Shown: one piece after another, positions 22,275 to 34,279 of the stretch
Numbering within the stretch: position 1 is the first letter of the stretch
Layout: the number at the start of each line of letters is the position of its first letter
Assembly: GCA_028826165.1 (NCBI GenBank)
Contig: JAPDFW010000011.1
Span: forward strand, 747,001-811,000
Length of the DNA: 64,000 nucleotides
Origin: Anaeramoeba ignava
Lineage: Eukaryota; Metamonada; Anaeramoebidae
Direction of reading: 5' to 3'
The notes under the pieces: model-generated
Told to the model about the DNA's origin: nothing
Seen by the model: only the letters and a program-made list of their open reading frames with translations
The model's database searches: none
Made by a program: the position numbers and the translations under genes

Positions 22275-22991
22275 ATGGAAACAAATGAATATAAATGTTG
22301 TGATTGCTCTAAAAAATATCCAGAAAACAAACTAAAGGTTATTTGTGAAAATGAACATTTACTTTGTAAGGAATGTATCTCAAATATAGATGATTGTCCA
22401 AAATGTCACAATCCTTTAAAAACTTATGAAGTGCACGAATTTAAACCAAAAACAGATGAAAAAGAAAATGAAAAAGATGGTGAAAAAGAAGAAGATGATA
22501 AAAAAGATGAAAATAAAAAAGATGAAAATAAAAAAGATGGAAATGAAAAAGATGGAAATGAAAAAGATGGAAATGAAAAAGATGGAAATGAAAAAGATGG
22601 AAATGAAAAAGATGAAAATGAAAAAGATGATGAAAAAGAAAAAGATGATAAAAAAGATGAAAATAAAAATGAAAAAGATGAAGATGATGAAAAAGAAGAA
22701 GATGATAAAAAAGATGATGAAAAAGATAATAAAAAAGATGATAAAAAAGATGATAAAAAAGATGATAAAAAAGATAATAAAAAAGATAATAAAGATAAAA
22801 AAGATGATAAAAAAGATAATAAAAATGATGATAATAATGATAATAATAATGATAAAAAAGATGATAAAAAAGATGATAAAAAAGATGATAAAAAAGATAA
22901 TAAAAAAGATGATAAAAAAGATGATAAAATTGTAATAATATTGATTCTCTTTTCAATTCATTTTTATTGGAGAAAGCAATTTGATAAATAA
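22275..22991 (+). CDS. RING unit A: SIAH-type RING, acidic/lysine linker, C-terminal membrane anchor
   Basis: The 238-aa frame starts with METNEYKCCDCSKKYPE. Cysteine and histidine spacing is C-x2-C, then CENEH-x2-C-x2-C, then C-P-K-C, as in SIAH/SINA RING fingers that act as ubiquitin ligases. A linker of about 150 residues of K/E/D/N repeats follows. The end is one hydrophobic span (IVIILILFSIHFYW) and RKQFDK, a tail-anchor arrangement. An in-phase donor (GTAATA at 22932) just before the membrane span could alternatively splice to unit B at 23413, giving a two-RING protein. The start is supported by the upstream TCATTTTTTT motif. Confidence 0.75.
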   Translation: METNEYKCCDCSKKYPENKLKVICENEHLLCKECISNIDDCPKCHNPLKTYEVHEFKPKTDEKENEKDGEKEEDDKKDENKKDENKKDGNEKDGNEKDGNEKDGNEKDGNEKDENEKDDEKEKDDKKDENKNEKDEDDEKEEDDKKDDEKDNKKDDKKDDKKDDKKDNKKDNKDKKDDKKDNKNDDNNDNNNDKKDDKKDDKKDDKKDNKKDDKKDDKIVIILILFSIHFYWRKQFDK

Positions 22992-23412
22992 TTTATCAAT
23001 TTAATATTCAATTCAATTTAATATTTAATACTCAATTTAATATTCAATTTAATATTCAATTCAATATAATTCAATTTAATTCAATATTCAATTCAATATT
23101 CAATTTAATTTAATTTAATATTTAATTCAATATTTAATTCAATATTCCATATTCAATATTTAATTCAATATTCAATTCAATTCAATATTCAATTCAATTC
23201 AATATTCAATTCAATATTCAATTCAATATTCAATTCAATTCAATTCAATATTCAATTCAATTCAATTCAATTTAATTCAATTTAATTCAATTTAATTTAA
23301 TTCAATATTCAATTCAATTTAATTCAATTTAATTCAATTTAATATTCAATATTCAATATTTAATATTCAATTTAATTCCAAAAATTTCTTTATTTTTTTT
23401 GATTTAAATAAG

Positions 23413-23808
23413 GAAACAAAAGAATATAAATGTCTTAATTGTTCTAAAAAATATCCAGAAAACAAACTAAAGGTTATTTGTAAAAATGGACATTTACTTT
23501 GTAAGGGATGTATCTCAGAAATAGATAAATGTCCAAAATGTCAAGATCAATTAAAAGCTTATGAAGTGCACGAATTTAATCCAGAAAAAGAAAAAGAAAA
23601 AGAAAAAGAAAAAGAAAATGAAAATGAAAAAGAAAAAGATGATAAAAAAGATAATAAAAATGAAAATGAAAAAGAAAAAGAAAAAGAAAAAGAAAAAGAA
23701 AATACTCAAAAACCAAATTTGTTTGACAAAATAACAACTGTCATAACTTTAATAGTATTGGTTGGTTCTGCAATTCATTTTTATTGGAGAAAGCAATTTG
23801 ATAAATAA
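23413..23808 (+). CDS. RING unit B: RING plus membrane anchor, no own start codon
   Basis: The frame is open from GAAACAAAAGAATATAAATG, matching codon 2 onwards of unit A. Where unit A has TAAATAAAATGG, unit B has TAAATAAGG, so a 3-base change removes the ATG and creates a TAAATAAG acceptor like those used elsewhere in the window. The RING (CLNC, CKNGHLLCKGC, CPKC), E/K linker and membrane span (VITLIVLVGSAIHFYW) are intact. I read it as a second exon of unit A in phase 0. A pseudogene, or use of a later Met that drops half the RING, are alternatives. Confidence 0.6.
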   Translation, partial: ETKEYKCLNCSKKYPENKLKVICKNGHLLCKGCISEIDKCPKCQDQLKAYEVHEFNPEKEKEKEKEKENENEKEKDDKKDNKNENEKEKEKEKEKENTQKPNLFDKITTVITLIVLVGSAIHFYWRKQFDK

Positions 23809-24515
23809 TTTATCAATTTAATATTCAATATTCAATATCCAATTCAATTTAATATTCAATTCAATTCAATTCAATTCAATTCAATTCAATTCAATATTCA
23901 ATATTCAATTCAATTCAATTTAATTCAATATTTAATATTCAATATTCAATTCAATATTTAATTCAATTTAATTCAATATTGAATTCAATTCAATATTCAA
24001 TTCAATATTCAATTCAATTTAATTTAATTTAATTCAATTTAATTTAATATTCAATTCAATTCAATATTCAATTCAATTCAATTCAATTTAATTCAATTCA
24101 ATATTCAATTCAATATTCAATTCAATATTTAATTTAATTTAATTCAATATTCAATTCAATATTCAATTCAATATTCAATTCAATATTTAATTCAATATTC
24201 AATTCAATATTTAATTCAATATTTAATTCAATATTCAATATTCAATATTCAATATTTAATTCAGTTTAATTCAATTTAATTTAATTCAATTCAATATTTA
24301 ATTCAATATTCAATTCAATATTTAATTCAATATTTAATTCAATTTAATTCAATATTTAATATTCAATATTCAATTCAATATTCAATTCAATATTTAATTC
24401 AATTTAATTCAATTTAATATTTAATTCAATATTCAATTCAAAAAATTCTTTATTTTTTTTTCCTTTTTTTCATTTTTCAAATCATTTTTTTCCTTTTTTT
24501 TTTGATTTAAATAAA

Positions 24516-24827
24516 ATGGAAACAAAAGAATATAAATGTCTTAGTTGTTCTAAAAAATATCCAGAAAACAAATTAATGGTTATTTGTGAAAATGGACATT
24601 TACTTTGTAATGAATGTATCTCAAATTTAGATGAATGTCCAAAATGTCACAATCCTTTCAAAGCTTATTTGATTCATGGATTTAAACCAGAAAAAGAAAA
24701 AGAAAAAGATGATAAAAAAGAAGATGAAAATGAAAAAGAAAAAGATGATAAAAAAGATGATAAAACTGTAATAATATTGATTCTCTTTTCAATTCATTTT
24801 TATTGGATGAAGCAATTTGATAAATAA
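24516..24827 (+). CDS. RING unit C: SIAH-type RING with membrane anchor, 103 aa
   Basis: METKEYKCLSCSKKYPE opens the frame; the RING ligands are CLSC, CENGHLLCNEC and CPKC. A short K/E/D linker leads to VIILILFSIHFYW and MKQFDK. The start motif TCATTTTTTTC is present at 24482. An in-phase donor at 24768 (GTAATA) could join unit D at 25374. Confidence 0.72.
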   Translation: METKEYKCLSCSKKYPENKLMVICENGHLLCNECISNLDECPKCHNPFKAYLIHGFKPEKEKEKDDKKEDENEKEKDDKKDDKTVIILILFSIHFYWMKQFDK

Positions 24828-25373
24828 TTTATCAATTCAATATTCAATTCAATTTAATATTTAATACTCAATTCAATAATCAATTCAATATTCAATTCAA
24901 CATAATTCAATTCAATTCAATTCAATTTAATTCAATTTAATTTAATTCAATATTCAATTCAATTTAATTCAATATTCAATTCAATTTAATTCAATATTCA
25001 ATTCAATATAATTCAATTTAATTCAATATTCAATTCAATAATCAATTTAATATTCAATTCAATTCAATTCAATTCAATTCAATTTAATTCAATTTAATTC
25101 AATTCAATATTCAATTCAATATTCAATATTTAATATTCAATTCAATATTCAATTCAATATTCAATTCAATATTCAATTCAATATTCAATTCAATTCAATT
25201 CAATTCAATATTCAATTCAATATTCAATTCAATATTCAATTTAATATTCAATATTTAATATCCAATTTAATATTTAATTTAATTTAATATTCAATTCAAT
25301 TCAATTTAATTTAATTCAATTTAATATTCAATTTAATTCCAAAAATTTCTTTATTTTTTTTGATTTAAATAAG

Positions 25374-25682
25374 AAAACAAAAGAATATAAATGTCTTAGT
25401 TGTTCTAAAAAATATCCAGAAAACAAATTAATGGTTATTTGTGAAAATGAACATTTAGTTTGTAAGGAATGTATCTCAAATTTAGATGAATGTCCAAAAT
25501 GTCACAATCCTTTAAAAGCTTATGCAATTCATGGATTTAAACCAGAAAAAGAAAAAGAAAAAGATGATAAAAAAGAAGATGAAAATGAAAAAGAAAAAGA
25601 TGATAAAAAAGATGATAAAACTGTAATAATATTGATTCTCTTTTCAATTCATTTTTATTGGATGAAGCAATTTGATAAATAA
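25374..25682 (+). CDS. RING unit D: RING with membrane anchor, no own start codon
   Basis: The frame opens AAAACAAAAGAA after TAAATAAG, with the ATG missing as in units B and E. RING ligands (CLSC, CENEHLVCKEC, CPKC) are complete. The membrane span matches that of unit C. It has both a phase-0 acceptor and a phase-0 donor (GTAATA at 25623), so it could be a middle exon between C and E. Left unspliced, translation would have to begin at the Met at 25431 and would lose the first two ligands. Confidence 0.58.
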   Translation, partial: KTKEYKCLSCSKKYPENKLMVICENEHLVCKECISNLDECPKCHNPLKAYAIHGFKPEKEKEKDDKKEDENEKEKDDKKDDKTVIILILFSIHFYWMKQFDK

Positions 25683-26207
25683 TTTATCAATTCAATATTC
25701 AATTCAATTTAATATTTAATACTCAATTTAATATTCAATTTAATATTCAATTCAATATAATTCAATTCAATATTCAATATTCAATTCAATTCAATTCAAT
25801 ATTCAATATTTAATTTAATTCAATTTAATTCAATTTAATATTTAATTTAATTCAATTCAATTCAATATTTAATTTAATTCAATTTAATATTTAATTCAAT
25901 TCAATTTAATTCAATTTAATTCAATTCAATTCAATATTTAATTTAATTCAATTCAATTCAATATTTAATTTAATTCAATTCAATATTTAATATTCAATTC
26001 AATATTCAATTCAATATTCAATTCAATTCAATTCAATTCAATATTCAATTCAATATTCAATTCAATATTCAATTTAATATTCAATATTTAATATCCAATT
26101 CAATATTCAATTCAATTTAATTCAATATTCAATATTCAATATTTAATATCCAATTTAATATTCAATTTAATTCCAAAAATTTCTTTATTTTTTTTGATTT
26201 AAATAAG

Positions 26208-26513
26208 AAAACAAAAGAATATAAATGTCTTAGTTGTTCTAAAAAATATCCAGAAAACAAATTAATGGTTATTTGTGAAAATGAACATTTACTTTGTAAG
26301 GGATGTATCTTAAAATTAGATAAATGTCCAAAATGTCACAATCCTTTAAAAGCTTATGCAATTCATGGATTTAAACCAGAAAAACCAAGACCAATTCCTA
26401 TAGAAAAAACTCAAAAATTAGATTGGTTTGAAAAAATAACAATTGTTATAACTTTAATAGTATTGGTTGGTTTTGCAATTTATTTTTATCGGAGGAAGAA
26501 ATTTGATAAATAA
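26208..26513 (+). CDS. RING unit E: RING with membrane anchor, no own start codon
   Basis: As in unit D, the frame begins right after TAAATAAG with no ATG. RING ligands CLSC, CENEHLLCKGC and CPKC are present. The linker is short (EKPRPIPIEKTQK), and the anchor is of the VITLIVLVGFAIYFY type shared with B and F, not C or D. This fits a last exon of a C-D-E transcript. Confidence 0.58.
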   Translation, partial: KTKEYKCLSCSKKYPENKLMVICENEHLLCKGCILKLDKCPKCHNPLKAYAIHGFKPEKPRPIPIEKTQKLDWFEKITIVITLIVLVGFAIYFYRRKKFDK

Positions 26514-27340
26514 TTTATCAATTCAATTTACTATTCAATTTAAAATTCAATTCAATTTAATATTCAATTCAACTCAATATTCAATTTAATATTCAATTCA
26601 ATTCAATTTAATTCAATTTAATTCAATTCAATATTCAATTTAAAATTCAATTCAATTCAATTCAATTTAATATTTAATATTTAATATTCAATTCAATTCA
26701 ATATTCAATATTCAATATTCAATTCAATATTCAATTCAATATTTAATTTAATTTAATTCAATTCAATTTAATATTCAATTCAATATTCAATTCAATTCAA
26801 TTCAATTCAATATTTAATTTAATATTTAATTTAATATTCAATTCAATTCAATTCAATTTAATTTAATTCAATATTCAATTCAATTTAATTCAATATTCAA
26901 TTCAATTTAATTCAATTCAATTCAATTTAATATTTAATTTAATATTCAATTCAATTCAATTCAATTCAATTCAATTTAATATTTAATTTAATATTCAATT
27001 CAATTCAATTTAATTTAATATTCAATTCAATTTAATTCAATATTTAATTCAGTATTCAATTCAATTCAATATTTAATTCAATATTCAATTCAATTCAATA
27101 TTCAATTCAATATTCAATTCAATTCAATATTCAATTCAATATTCAATTCAATTCAATATTCAATTCAATATTCAATTCAATATTCAATATTCAATTCAAT
27201 ATTCAATTCAATTTAATTCAATATTTAATTCAATATTCAATTCAATATTCAATTCAATTCAAAAAATTCTTTATTTTTTTTTCCATTTTTTTTTTCATTT
27301 TTTTTCAAATCATTTTTTTCATTTTTTTGATTTAAATAAA

Positions 27341-27652
27341 ATGGAAAGAAAAGAATATAAATGTCTTAATTGTTCTAAAAAATATCCAGAAAACAAATTA
27401 ATGGTTATTTGTAAAAACGAACATTTACTTTGTGATGAATGTATCTCAAATTTAGATGAATGTCCAAAATGTCACAATCCTTTAAAAGCTTATGCACACC
27501 ATAAATTTAAACCAGCAAAAGAAAAGAAAATAATTCCTATAGAAAAAACTCAAAAATTAGATTGGTTTGAAAAAATAACAATTGTTATAACTTTAATAGT
27601 ATTGATTGGTTCTGTACTTCATTTTTATTGGATGAAACAAATTGATAAATAA
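27341..27652 (+). CDS. RING unit F: SIAH-type RING with membrane anchor, 103 aa
   Basis: MERKEYKCLNCSKKYPE starts a complete single-exon frame with RING ligands CLNC, CKNEHLLCDEC and CPKC, a short linker and a hydrophobic span (ITIVITLIVLIGSVLHFYW). It has its own ATG and TCATTTTTTT start motif. The predicted product is a small tail-anchored RING protein, probably an E3 ligase at an internal membrane. Confidence 0.75.
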   Translation: MERKEYKCLNCSKKYPENKLMVICKNEHLLCDECISNLDECPKCHNPLKAYAHHKFKPAKEKKIIPIEKTQKLDWFEKITIVITLIVLIGSVLHFYWMKQIDK

Positions 27653-27856
27653 TTTATCAATTCAATTTAATTCAATATTCAATTTAATATTCAATTTAAT
27701 ATTTAATTCAATTTAATATTCAATATAATATTCAATTCAATATTTAATTTAAAAATTTCTTTTTATTTTTTTTTTGATTTTTGATTTTTGATTTTCTTAA
27801 AGTTAATAAAAAATTAAAATCAAATTTATTTTAGATTTTTATTTATATTTATTTGT

Positions 27857-30800
27857 TTATTTAATTGAAAAATGTTTTTTCCTTTTTCGATGAGCAACAA
27901 AAACATTTTCTTTTTGATGAAATTGGAGTTGAAATAAAAGTGATTGATTTGAATGTGATAATTTTGAAACAAGAATTCGTGATTGAGATTTATCTAATTC
28001 ACTATTATTACTATTATTATTACTACTATTATTTGATTTGAATTTGTGCTCAATAAGACTCAATACAAAAGTTTCAAATTGAGATTTTGATTGAGCAAAT
28101 CCAAAAAAATTCTGGGGAAGAACAATTTCTTCGAGAGGAGAAGATAAAGAAACATGAAAATAATCACAATAAAAAAGGGACAATTGGTTTTGGTTGTTTT
28201 CATTTTGATTTTGATTTTGATTTTGGTTTTTGTTTTCATTTTCATTTTGATTTTGATTTTGATTTTGATTTTCATTTTCATTTTGATTTTCATTTTCATT
28301 TTGATTTTCATTTTGATTTTGATTTTCATTTTCATTTTGATTATTATTTTTGATGTTTTCAGAAATATTTTCTTTGTTTTCTTCATTTTCTTTGTTTTCT
28401 TGATTTTGATTTTGATTTTGATTTTGATTTTCTTTGTTTGTGGAAAAATTTCTATTGATTTTTCTTCTTGGAGAATTGATTTTATCCTCAAACAAGACTT
28501 TATTGAGTAAATATTGTGTATCTTGAAAATCACTTGTGAATCGAGATTCAAAGTCTTCAAAATAAATCTGTCTTGCCAAGATGATAGATTCGTGAATTTT
28601 TGAAAACCACTCTGATTTCTGTTGTTCAGAATCAAAAAGAAGTAAAATCACACCATTTTGAGTGATTAACTTGAGAGCATGAGGATAAGATGAATCGAAG
28701 CAAGAGGGAATATTTGAGTCGATAAAAAGGGAGATAGTAGAAAAGGATTGGTCGAAATCATAGCCGTTTTTGCGGGGAGAACAGAAGATGAGGATGTCGT
28801 TGAAAAGGAAGCAATTTTTTGAAGAAGTTGAAAGCGATTTTGCAATGAGTTTGTGGTTAGAAGGACTGGCGCTTGGGTCTGTGGAGAGACCTAAGTTTGT
28901 GGATATTTTGCGGATCTTCTTGGCAGTAATTTTGACGATCCGAATCTTTGCCTGAAGTATGATTCGACGAGTGTCTTTTGAAGAAAGAGAAAACGGAATG
29001 TCGTTTATTGTTTGTTCCAAATTTGTAATTGTTTCTAAATTTTCAATTTTGGATCGGTTTTCGTCAATTTGAAGCGCAATTTTCTCAAAGTTGATCACGA
29101 GGTTCTCGACATGAGAATAATCGGGATGGTCATGAGGAGTAAGACTATGCATGTCTGAAATGAAGTTGTAGTACTGGCTGATGCGCTGGAGTGGGCGGAA
29201 AAGAAGCGAGTTGAGGTTATATTGCTTGGATTTTGGCGTGAACGGAGTCGAGTTCACGAAGCGATAGAACTGCGAGTTTTTGTAGAGCATCGCGAGACGC
29301 TCTTTTATGTTCTCGTAGTGTGCGCTGTAGGCCTTGTATTTGGATAGAGAGGAAGAAAAGCCTGAGATGATATCGCAAATTCCAGTCTGCGAGCTCCATT
29401 TGCTCATCCGTTTGTCAAGGTCTTCATAAAGATGAGAGTTGTAAGTTTTCAGCTCGCAAATCGGCCCGAAAAGATCATCGATCTCGTGGGGGTCTATGAT
29501 GTTTGTCTTCATCAAGGGAAGCACAAAATTTTCTGTGAACGCAATTAAATCATCAACATAAACAAGTTCGGAATCAACAAGAAATTTTGTCTTTGATGAT
29601 CGTTCCCACTCTTTGGAGATGAGGTTGCGGATTCTTTTCGGCGTAGGCGGGTTCATCAAGATCTGGAGAGTCTGTTTGTGCAGCTTGAGGATGTTGAACC
29701 CGCGTTTGTGGAGCCAGGAGCAGATCTGGAAGTTGCCCAATTTTGCTGCGAGAACGATCGGAAAAATTCCGTCTTTTGTTGGTCGATCAGGGAACTTTGA
29801 TTTCTCCACAAGAACCTCAAGGAGATCTGTGTAGTTGTTCTCTAGCGCAAGATGCAAAGCGTTTTTGCCTTGTTTGCCGATCGGATCAACGGGGTATTTG
29901 CTGTCGATAAGCTGCAATGCATCGGCAAATCGTGCCTCCGTTACTGCTTGAAGGAGCGCAAGATCCGCGCCGTTCTCTGCAAGAATATCCACAATCTCAT
30001 CGTGGCCGTTAAGACTCGCGATGTGGATTGGTGTTAGTCCATCGGAATTGCGCCGATCGATCTGCGGTTTGTATTTCAGTAAAATGTTGACAAATGATTT
30101 TCTTCCAAATGAACATGCCAAAAAAAATGGCGTTTCTTGTTTGTTATTGAGCACTTGGAGATTGGGCTTGAGCGCAATAAATCGGGTGAGGATATCTTCA
30201 GGAGAATTGTTGATGATCAACAAATGCAAAGGAGTGTTTCCTTCCTTGTTTTTTGTGTCCAATTTGCTTCCTTGTCTGTAGAGCATCTCTATCATCTCGA
30301 ACTTCAGATGCTGCGCGGCGCAATGCATTGGCGTGTTTCCGAGCGCGTCCGTTTTTGTTGTTTTTGCACCTTTTATCATTAAGAAATTCAAGCACTCGGT
30401 TGACTTATTGTTAACAATAGCAAAATTCAAAATCGGATCTTTTATTTTTGAATTGTTTATTTTTGCGTCGTGAGCTACAAGGATCTGGAGAATGCGCAGG
30501 TTTTCGTACTTAACGGCATAATGCAGAGCAAGATATCCGTGCTTGTCAATGAGATTCACTTTCGCATGATTTTTTACGAGCATCTCGACAATTTCATGTT
30601 TGCCCTTGATTACAGCAAGAAAGAGGGGAGAACGATCTTGGTTGTCGCGTGAGTTGATGTCCATCTTTTTCTTGGCTCTCCACTTCATCAGCTCTTCGAC
30701 TGTTTTTATGAACCCGTTTTTGCAAGCAACATGCAACGGGGTCTGGTCCTCGTTGTTCTTGCACTGGATGTCTGCATTGTTCTGCAATAAGAGGTTGGCA

Positions 30801-33800
30801 AGAAAATAATTTCCTGCTGAGCATGCCAGATGAAGTGGTGTCATACCGTCTTTGTTTGTGATGTCAGGATTTGCTTTTTGATTGAGCAAGATCTGTATGA
30901 TATCAACATGTCCGTAAATGATTGCAAAGTGGAGAACTGTGTTCCCATCTTCGTCGCTTAAAGAAAGGCTTGCTCCGTGCTCAATAAGTAATTGCGCTGT
31001 TTCTGAATATCCGTTCCGTGTCGTTAACATTAGCGGCGTTAAGTTTTCTTTGTCGAATACGTCCAGTTTTGCTCCATGTTCAATTAGAAGCTTTAAAATT
31101 GAAGTTGATCCTGTCATTGCTTTATTATCAAATATTATTTATATATTTATATATTTAATTATATATTTAATTATATATTTAATTATATATTGATTTATAT
31201 ATTTATTTATATATTTAATTATAAATTTAATTATATATTTAATTATATATTGATTTATATATTTATTTATATATTTAATTATAAATTTAATTATATATTT
31301 AATTATATATTTATTTATATATTTAATTATATATTTATTTATTTATTTATTTATTTATTTATATATATATTTTATATTATTTTATTTTATATTTATTTAT
31401 ATATTTATTTATTATTTATATATTTAATTATATATTTAATTTATTTATTTTATATATTTTAATTATATATTTATTTATAAATTGATTTATATATTTATTT
31501 ATATATTTATTTTTATATATTTTATTATTATATTAATTTATATATATATTTATATATTTATATTTATTTTATTTATTTATTTATTATTTATTTATATATT
31601 TATTTTATATTTTATATATTTATTTTTATATATTTATTTTTATTTATTTTTATATATTTTTTTTATATATTAATTTATATATTTATTTATATATTTATTT
31701 ATATATTTATTTATATATTTATTTATATATTGATTTATATATTGATTTATATATTTATTTTATATTATTTATTTATATATTTTATATATATATTTATTTA
31801 TATATTTTTTATATATTTATTTATATATTTATATTTATTTATATATTTAATTATAGTATTTAATTATATATTTATTTTATATATATTTTAATTATATATT
31901 TATTTTATATATTTAATTTTATATTTATATTTATTATATTTTTGTTTTTTATATATTTATTTATAAATTTATTTATATATTTATTTTATATATTTTATTT
32001 ATATAAATTATTTATTTATTTATATATTTATTTATTTTATATATTTATTTATTTATTTATATATTTATTTATATATTTATTTATTATATTTATTTTTATA
32101 TTTTATTTATATATTTATTTATATATTTATTTATATATTTATTTATATATTTTATTTATATATATAATTATATATTTTTATATATATTTAATTTTATTTA
32201 TATTTATTTATATTTAATTATATATTTATTTATATATATTAATTATTTATTTTATTATTTATTTATTTTTATTTTATATTTATTTATATATTTATTTATA
32301 TATTTATTTATATATTTATTTATATATTTTTTTTTATATTTATTTATTTATATATTTATTTATATATTTATTTATATATTTATTTATATATTTATTTATA
32401 TATTTAATTATATATTTATTTATATATTTATTTATATATTGATTTATATATTTATTTATTTATTTATTTATAAATTGATTTTATAAATTGATTTTATAAA
32501 TTGATTTATAAATTGATTTTATATATTGATTTATATATTTATTTATATATTTAATTATATATTTATTTATATATTTATTTATATATTTATTTATATATTT
32601 ATAAATTGATTTCTAAATTGATTTCTAAATTGATTTCTAAATTGATTTATAAATTGATTTATAAATTTCTAAATTGATTTAAAAATGGGTTAAATAGTTA
32701 AAATATTTGCGATTTACCCGCCCAATGAATTGGTTTTCTTCCTACTCTATCCAAAGCTAAATACAAAAATACAAAAATGAAAAAATAAAAAATAAAAAAT
32801 TAAAAAATAAAAAATAAAAAAATAAAAATTACATTCTATTTCTAAAGGAGAAGTTTCAAGTAATTCCCTTAAATTCTCTTCATCACCTTCCAAACAATAA
32901 GTATGTATATTAGTTTTAGCACCTTTCTGAAACAAAAGTTCACAAATTTCAGTTAGATTTTTTTTCTGAGCCAAAAGTAAAGGTGTCAATTCTTCTTTAT
33001 TTTTAACTTTCAAAGAAGCACCCAAAGAAAGCAAAACATTAACACCTTCAATATCATTCATTTCTATTGCGTAATGAAGGGCTGATTTACTCTCTGCAGA
33101 TAATATATCAATGGGAAATCCAGATTCAACTAACATTTTAATTGATTCATAATGTTTATTTTTTATTGCTAAATGAATTGCAGAAAATCCTTCAAAATTT
33201 GGAGAAAATGGACAATTTTTTATATATTTCTTAAATATTTCCATTCCTTCTAAATCCCCATTTTCTGAAAGAATATGAATTGGTAAATTTCCTAATGAAT
33301 CTGTATAACATTTTTCAACTTTATCGTTTGATAATAAAACTTCTAAGCATTTATAACGTTTTAAAGAAGTTGCTAAAAGGAGAGATGTTCTAAATTTTAA
33401 AATTTTAAAAAAATGCAAATCAAATATTTAATTATTTATTATTTAATATTTAATTATTTGATATTTAATATTTGATTATTTAATATTTATTATTTTATTA
33501 TTCATTATTTGATTATTTGAATATTTGAATATTTAATCCTCAAAAAATAAATTCCAAATTCTATTTAAATTAAACTAAAAAATTTTTTAATTCGTCATCC
33601 AAATTTAAATTTAATTTGTAAAAAAAAATTTTTGTTTTATAAGATCAATAAAAATGATCAACAAATTAAAAATTAAATTAAAAAATTAAATTAAAAATTA
33701 AATTAAAAAATAAATTAAAAATTAAATTAAAAAATTAAATTAAAAAATTAAATAAATGAAAAATGGAATTAGATCAAAAAATAAAAAATAATTCAAATAA

Positions 33801-34121
33801 CAATTACAATCCTTTTTTGTTTATTTTGTTGGGATCAACTCCTTTTTCAATTAAAACATCAATTAAATCAATATGATCTAATTCTATTGTATAATGAAGA
33901 GGTGAAGATCCAGTTTCTTCAATTTTAAATGCTTTTTCAAATGGTTCATTTAATAAAACTTCAACTAATTTTTTATTGTTTTTTTCTATTGCTTTTTTTA
34001 AAGCTTCTTGTGTTCGGATTTCTTGATAAATTTCTATATTTTTTGAAAGTTTAGTCTTAATTTCATCAATATTTCCTTGATCACATAAACTAATAAATTC
34101 ATTCATTACTTCTTCTTCCAT
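27857..34121 (-). CDS. Ankyrin-repeat Rho guanine nucleotide exchange factor (ANK-DH-PH), 1390 aa
   Basis: Exons on the minus strand are 34121-33808, 33389-32833, 32756-32718 (39 nt) and 31119-27857, joining to 1391 codons. The joins restore ankyrin motifs across every intron, for example IHWA followed by AMTGSTSILKLLIEHGA. Residues 1 to about 790 are a long series of ankyrin repeats. A DH domain spans about 810-990 (SELVYVDDL, then LLFRPLQRISQYYNFISD). A PH domain follows at about 1020-1160 (NCFLFNDILIFC ... SEWFSKIHES). A Q/N/E-rich tract covers about 1195-1280. It should activate Rho-family GTPases, with ankyrins as targeting module. Intron 3 is 1.6 kb of TATATTTATT repeat. Exon 4 has clearly higher GC than flanking genes. 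Confidence 0.9.
31125..32690 (-). repeat. Intron 3 of the ankyrin-RhoGEF gene: TATATTTATT array
   Basis: About 1.57 kb of TTATATATTTATT with occasional ATTGATT. In sense orientation it carries C but no G. The intron runs 31120-32717. Confidence 0.93.
33420..33800 (-). other. Intron 1 of the ankyrin-RhoGEF gene, AT-rich
   Basis: The intron (33390-33807) holds TTTAATTATTTGATATTTAA-like and AAATTAAATTAAAAA sequence. No coding or RNA gene signal is seen. Confidence 0.7.
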
Positions 34122-34279
34122 TTTAAAAAGAAAAGAGAAAGAGAAAAAAAATTTTTGTTTTAAATAAAAAAATTAATAATAAAAAGATGAATAAAAAATT
34201 AAAAAAGAAAAATGAAAAAAAAAATTAATTTATTAATTTATTAATTAATTGTGTTTTGTATTTATAATTTGTATTTTAT

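Larger units (their letters stand above)
22992..27260 (+). repeat. AATTCAATATTCAATTTAATT spacers of the RING array
   Basis: Spacers at about 22992-23385, 23809-24440, 24828-25340, 25683-26175 and 26514-27260 consist of permuted AATTCA, AATATT and AATTTA units. Each is bounded by a RING unit. No other coding signal is visible, and the plus strand is nearly G-free within them. Confidence 0.9.

Noticed and set aside
22992-27260. CRISPR-like array in the RING spacers
   Set aside because: Units are short, irregular and without unique spacers, and the genome is eukaryotic.
29217-30824. Several plus- and minus-strand ORFs opposite the ankyrin-RhoGEF exon
   Set aside because: They are shadows caused by the higher GC of the real exon and show no domain.
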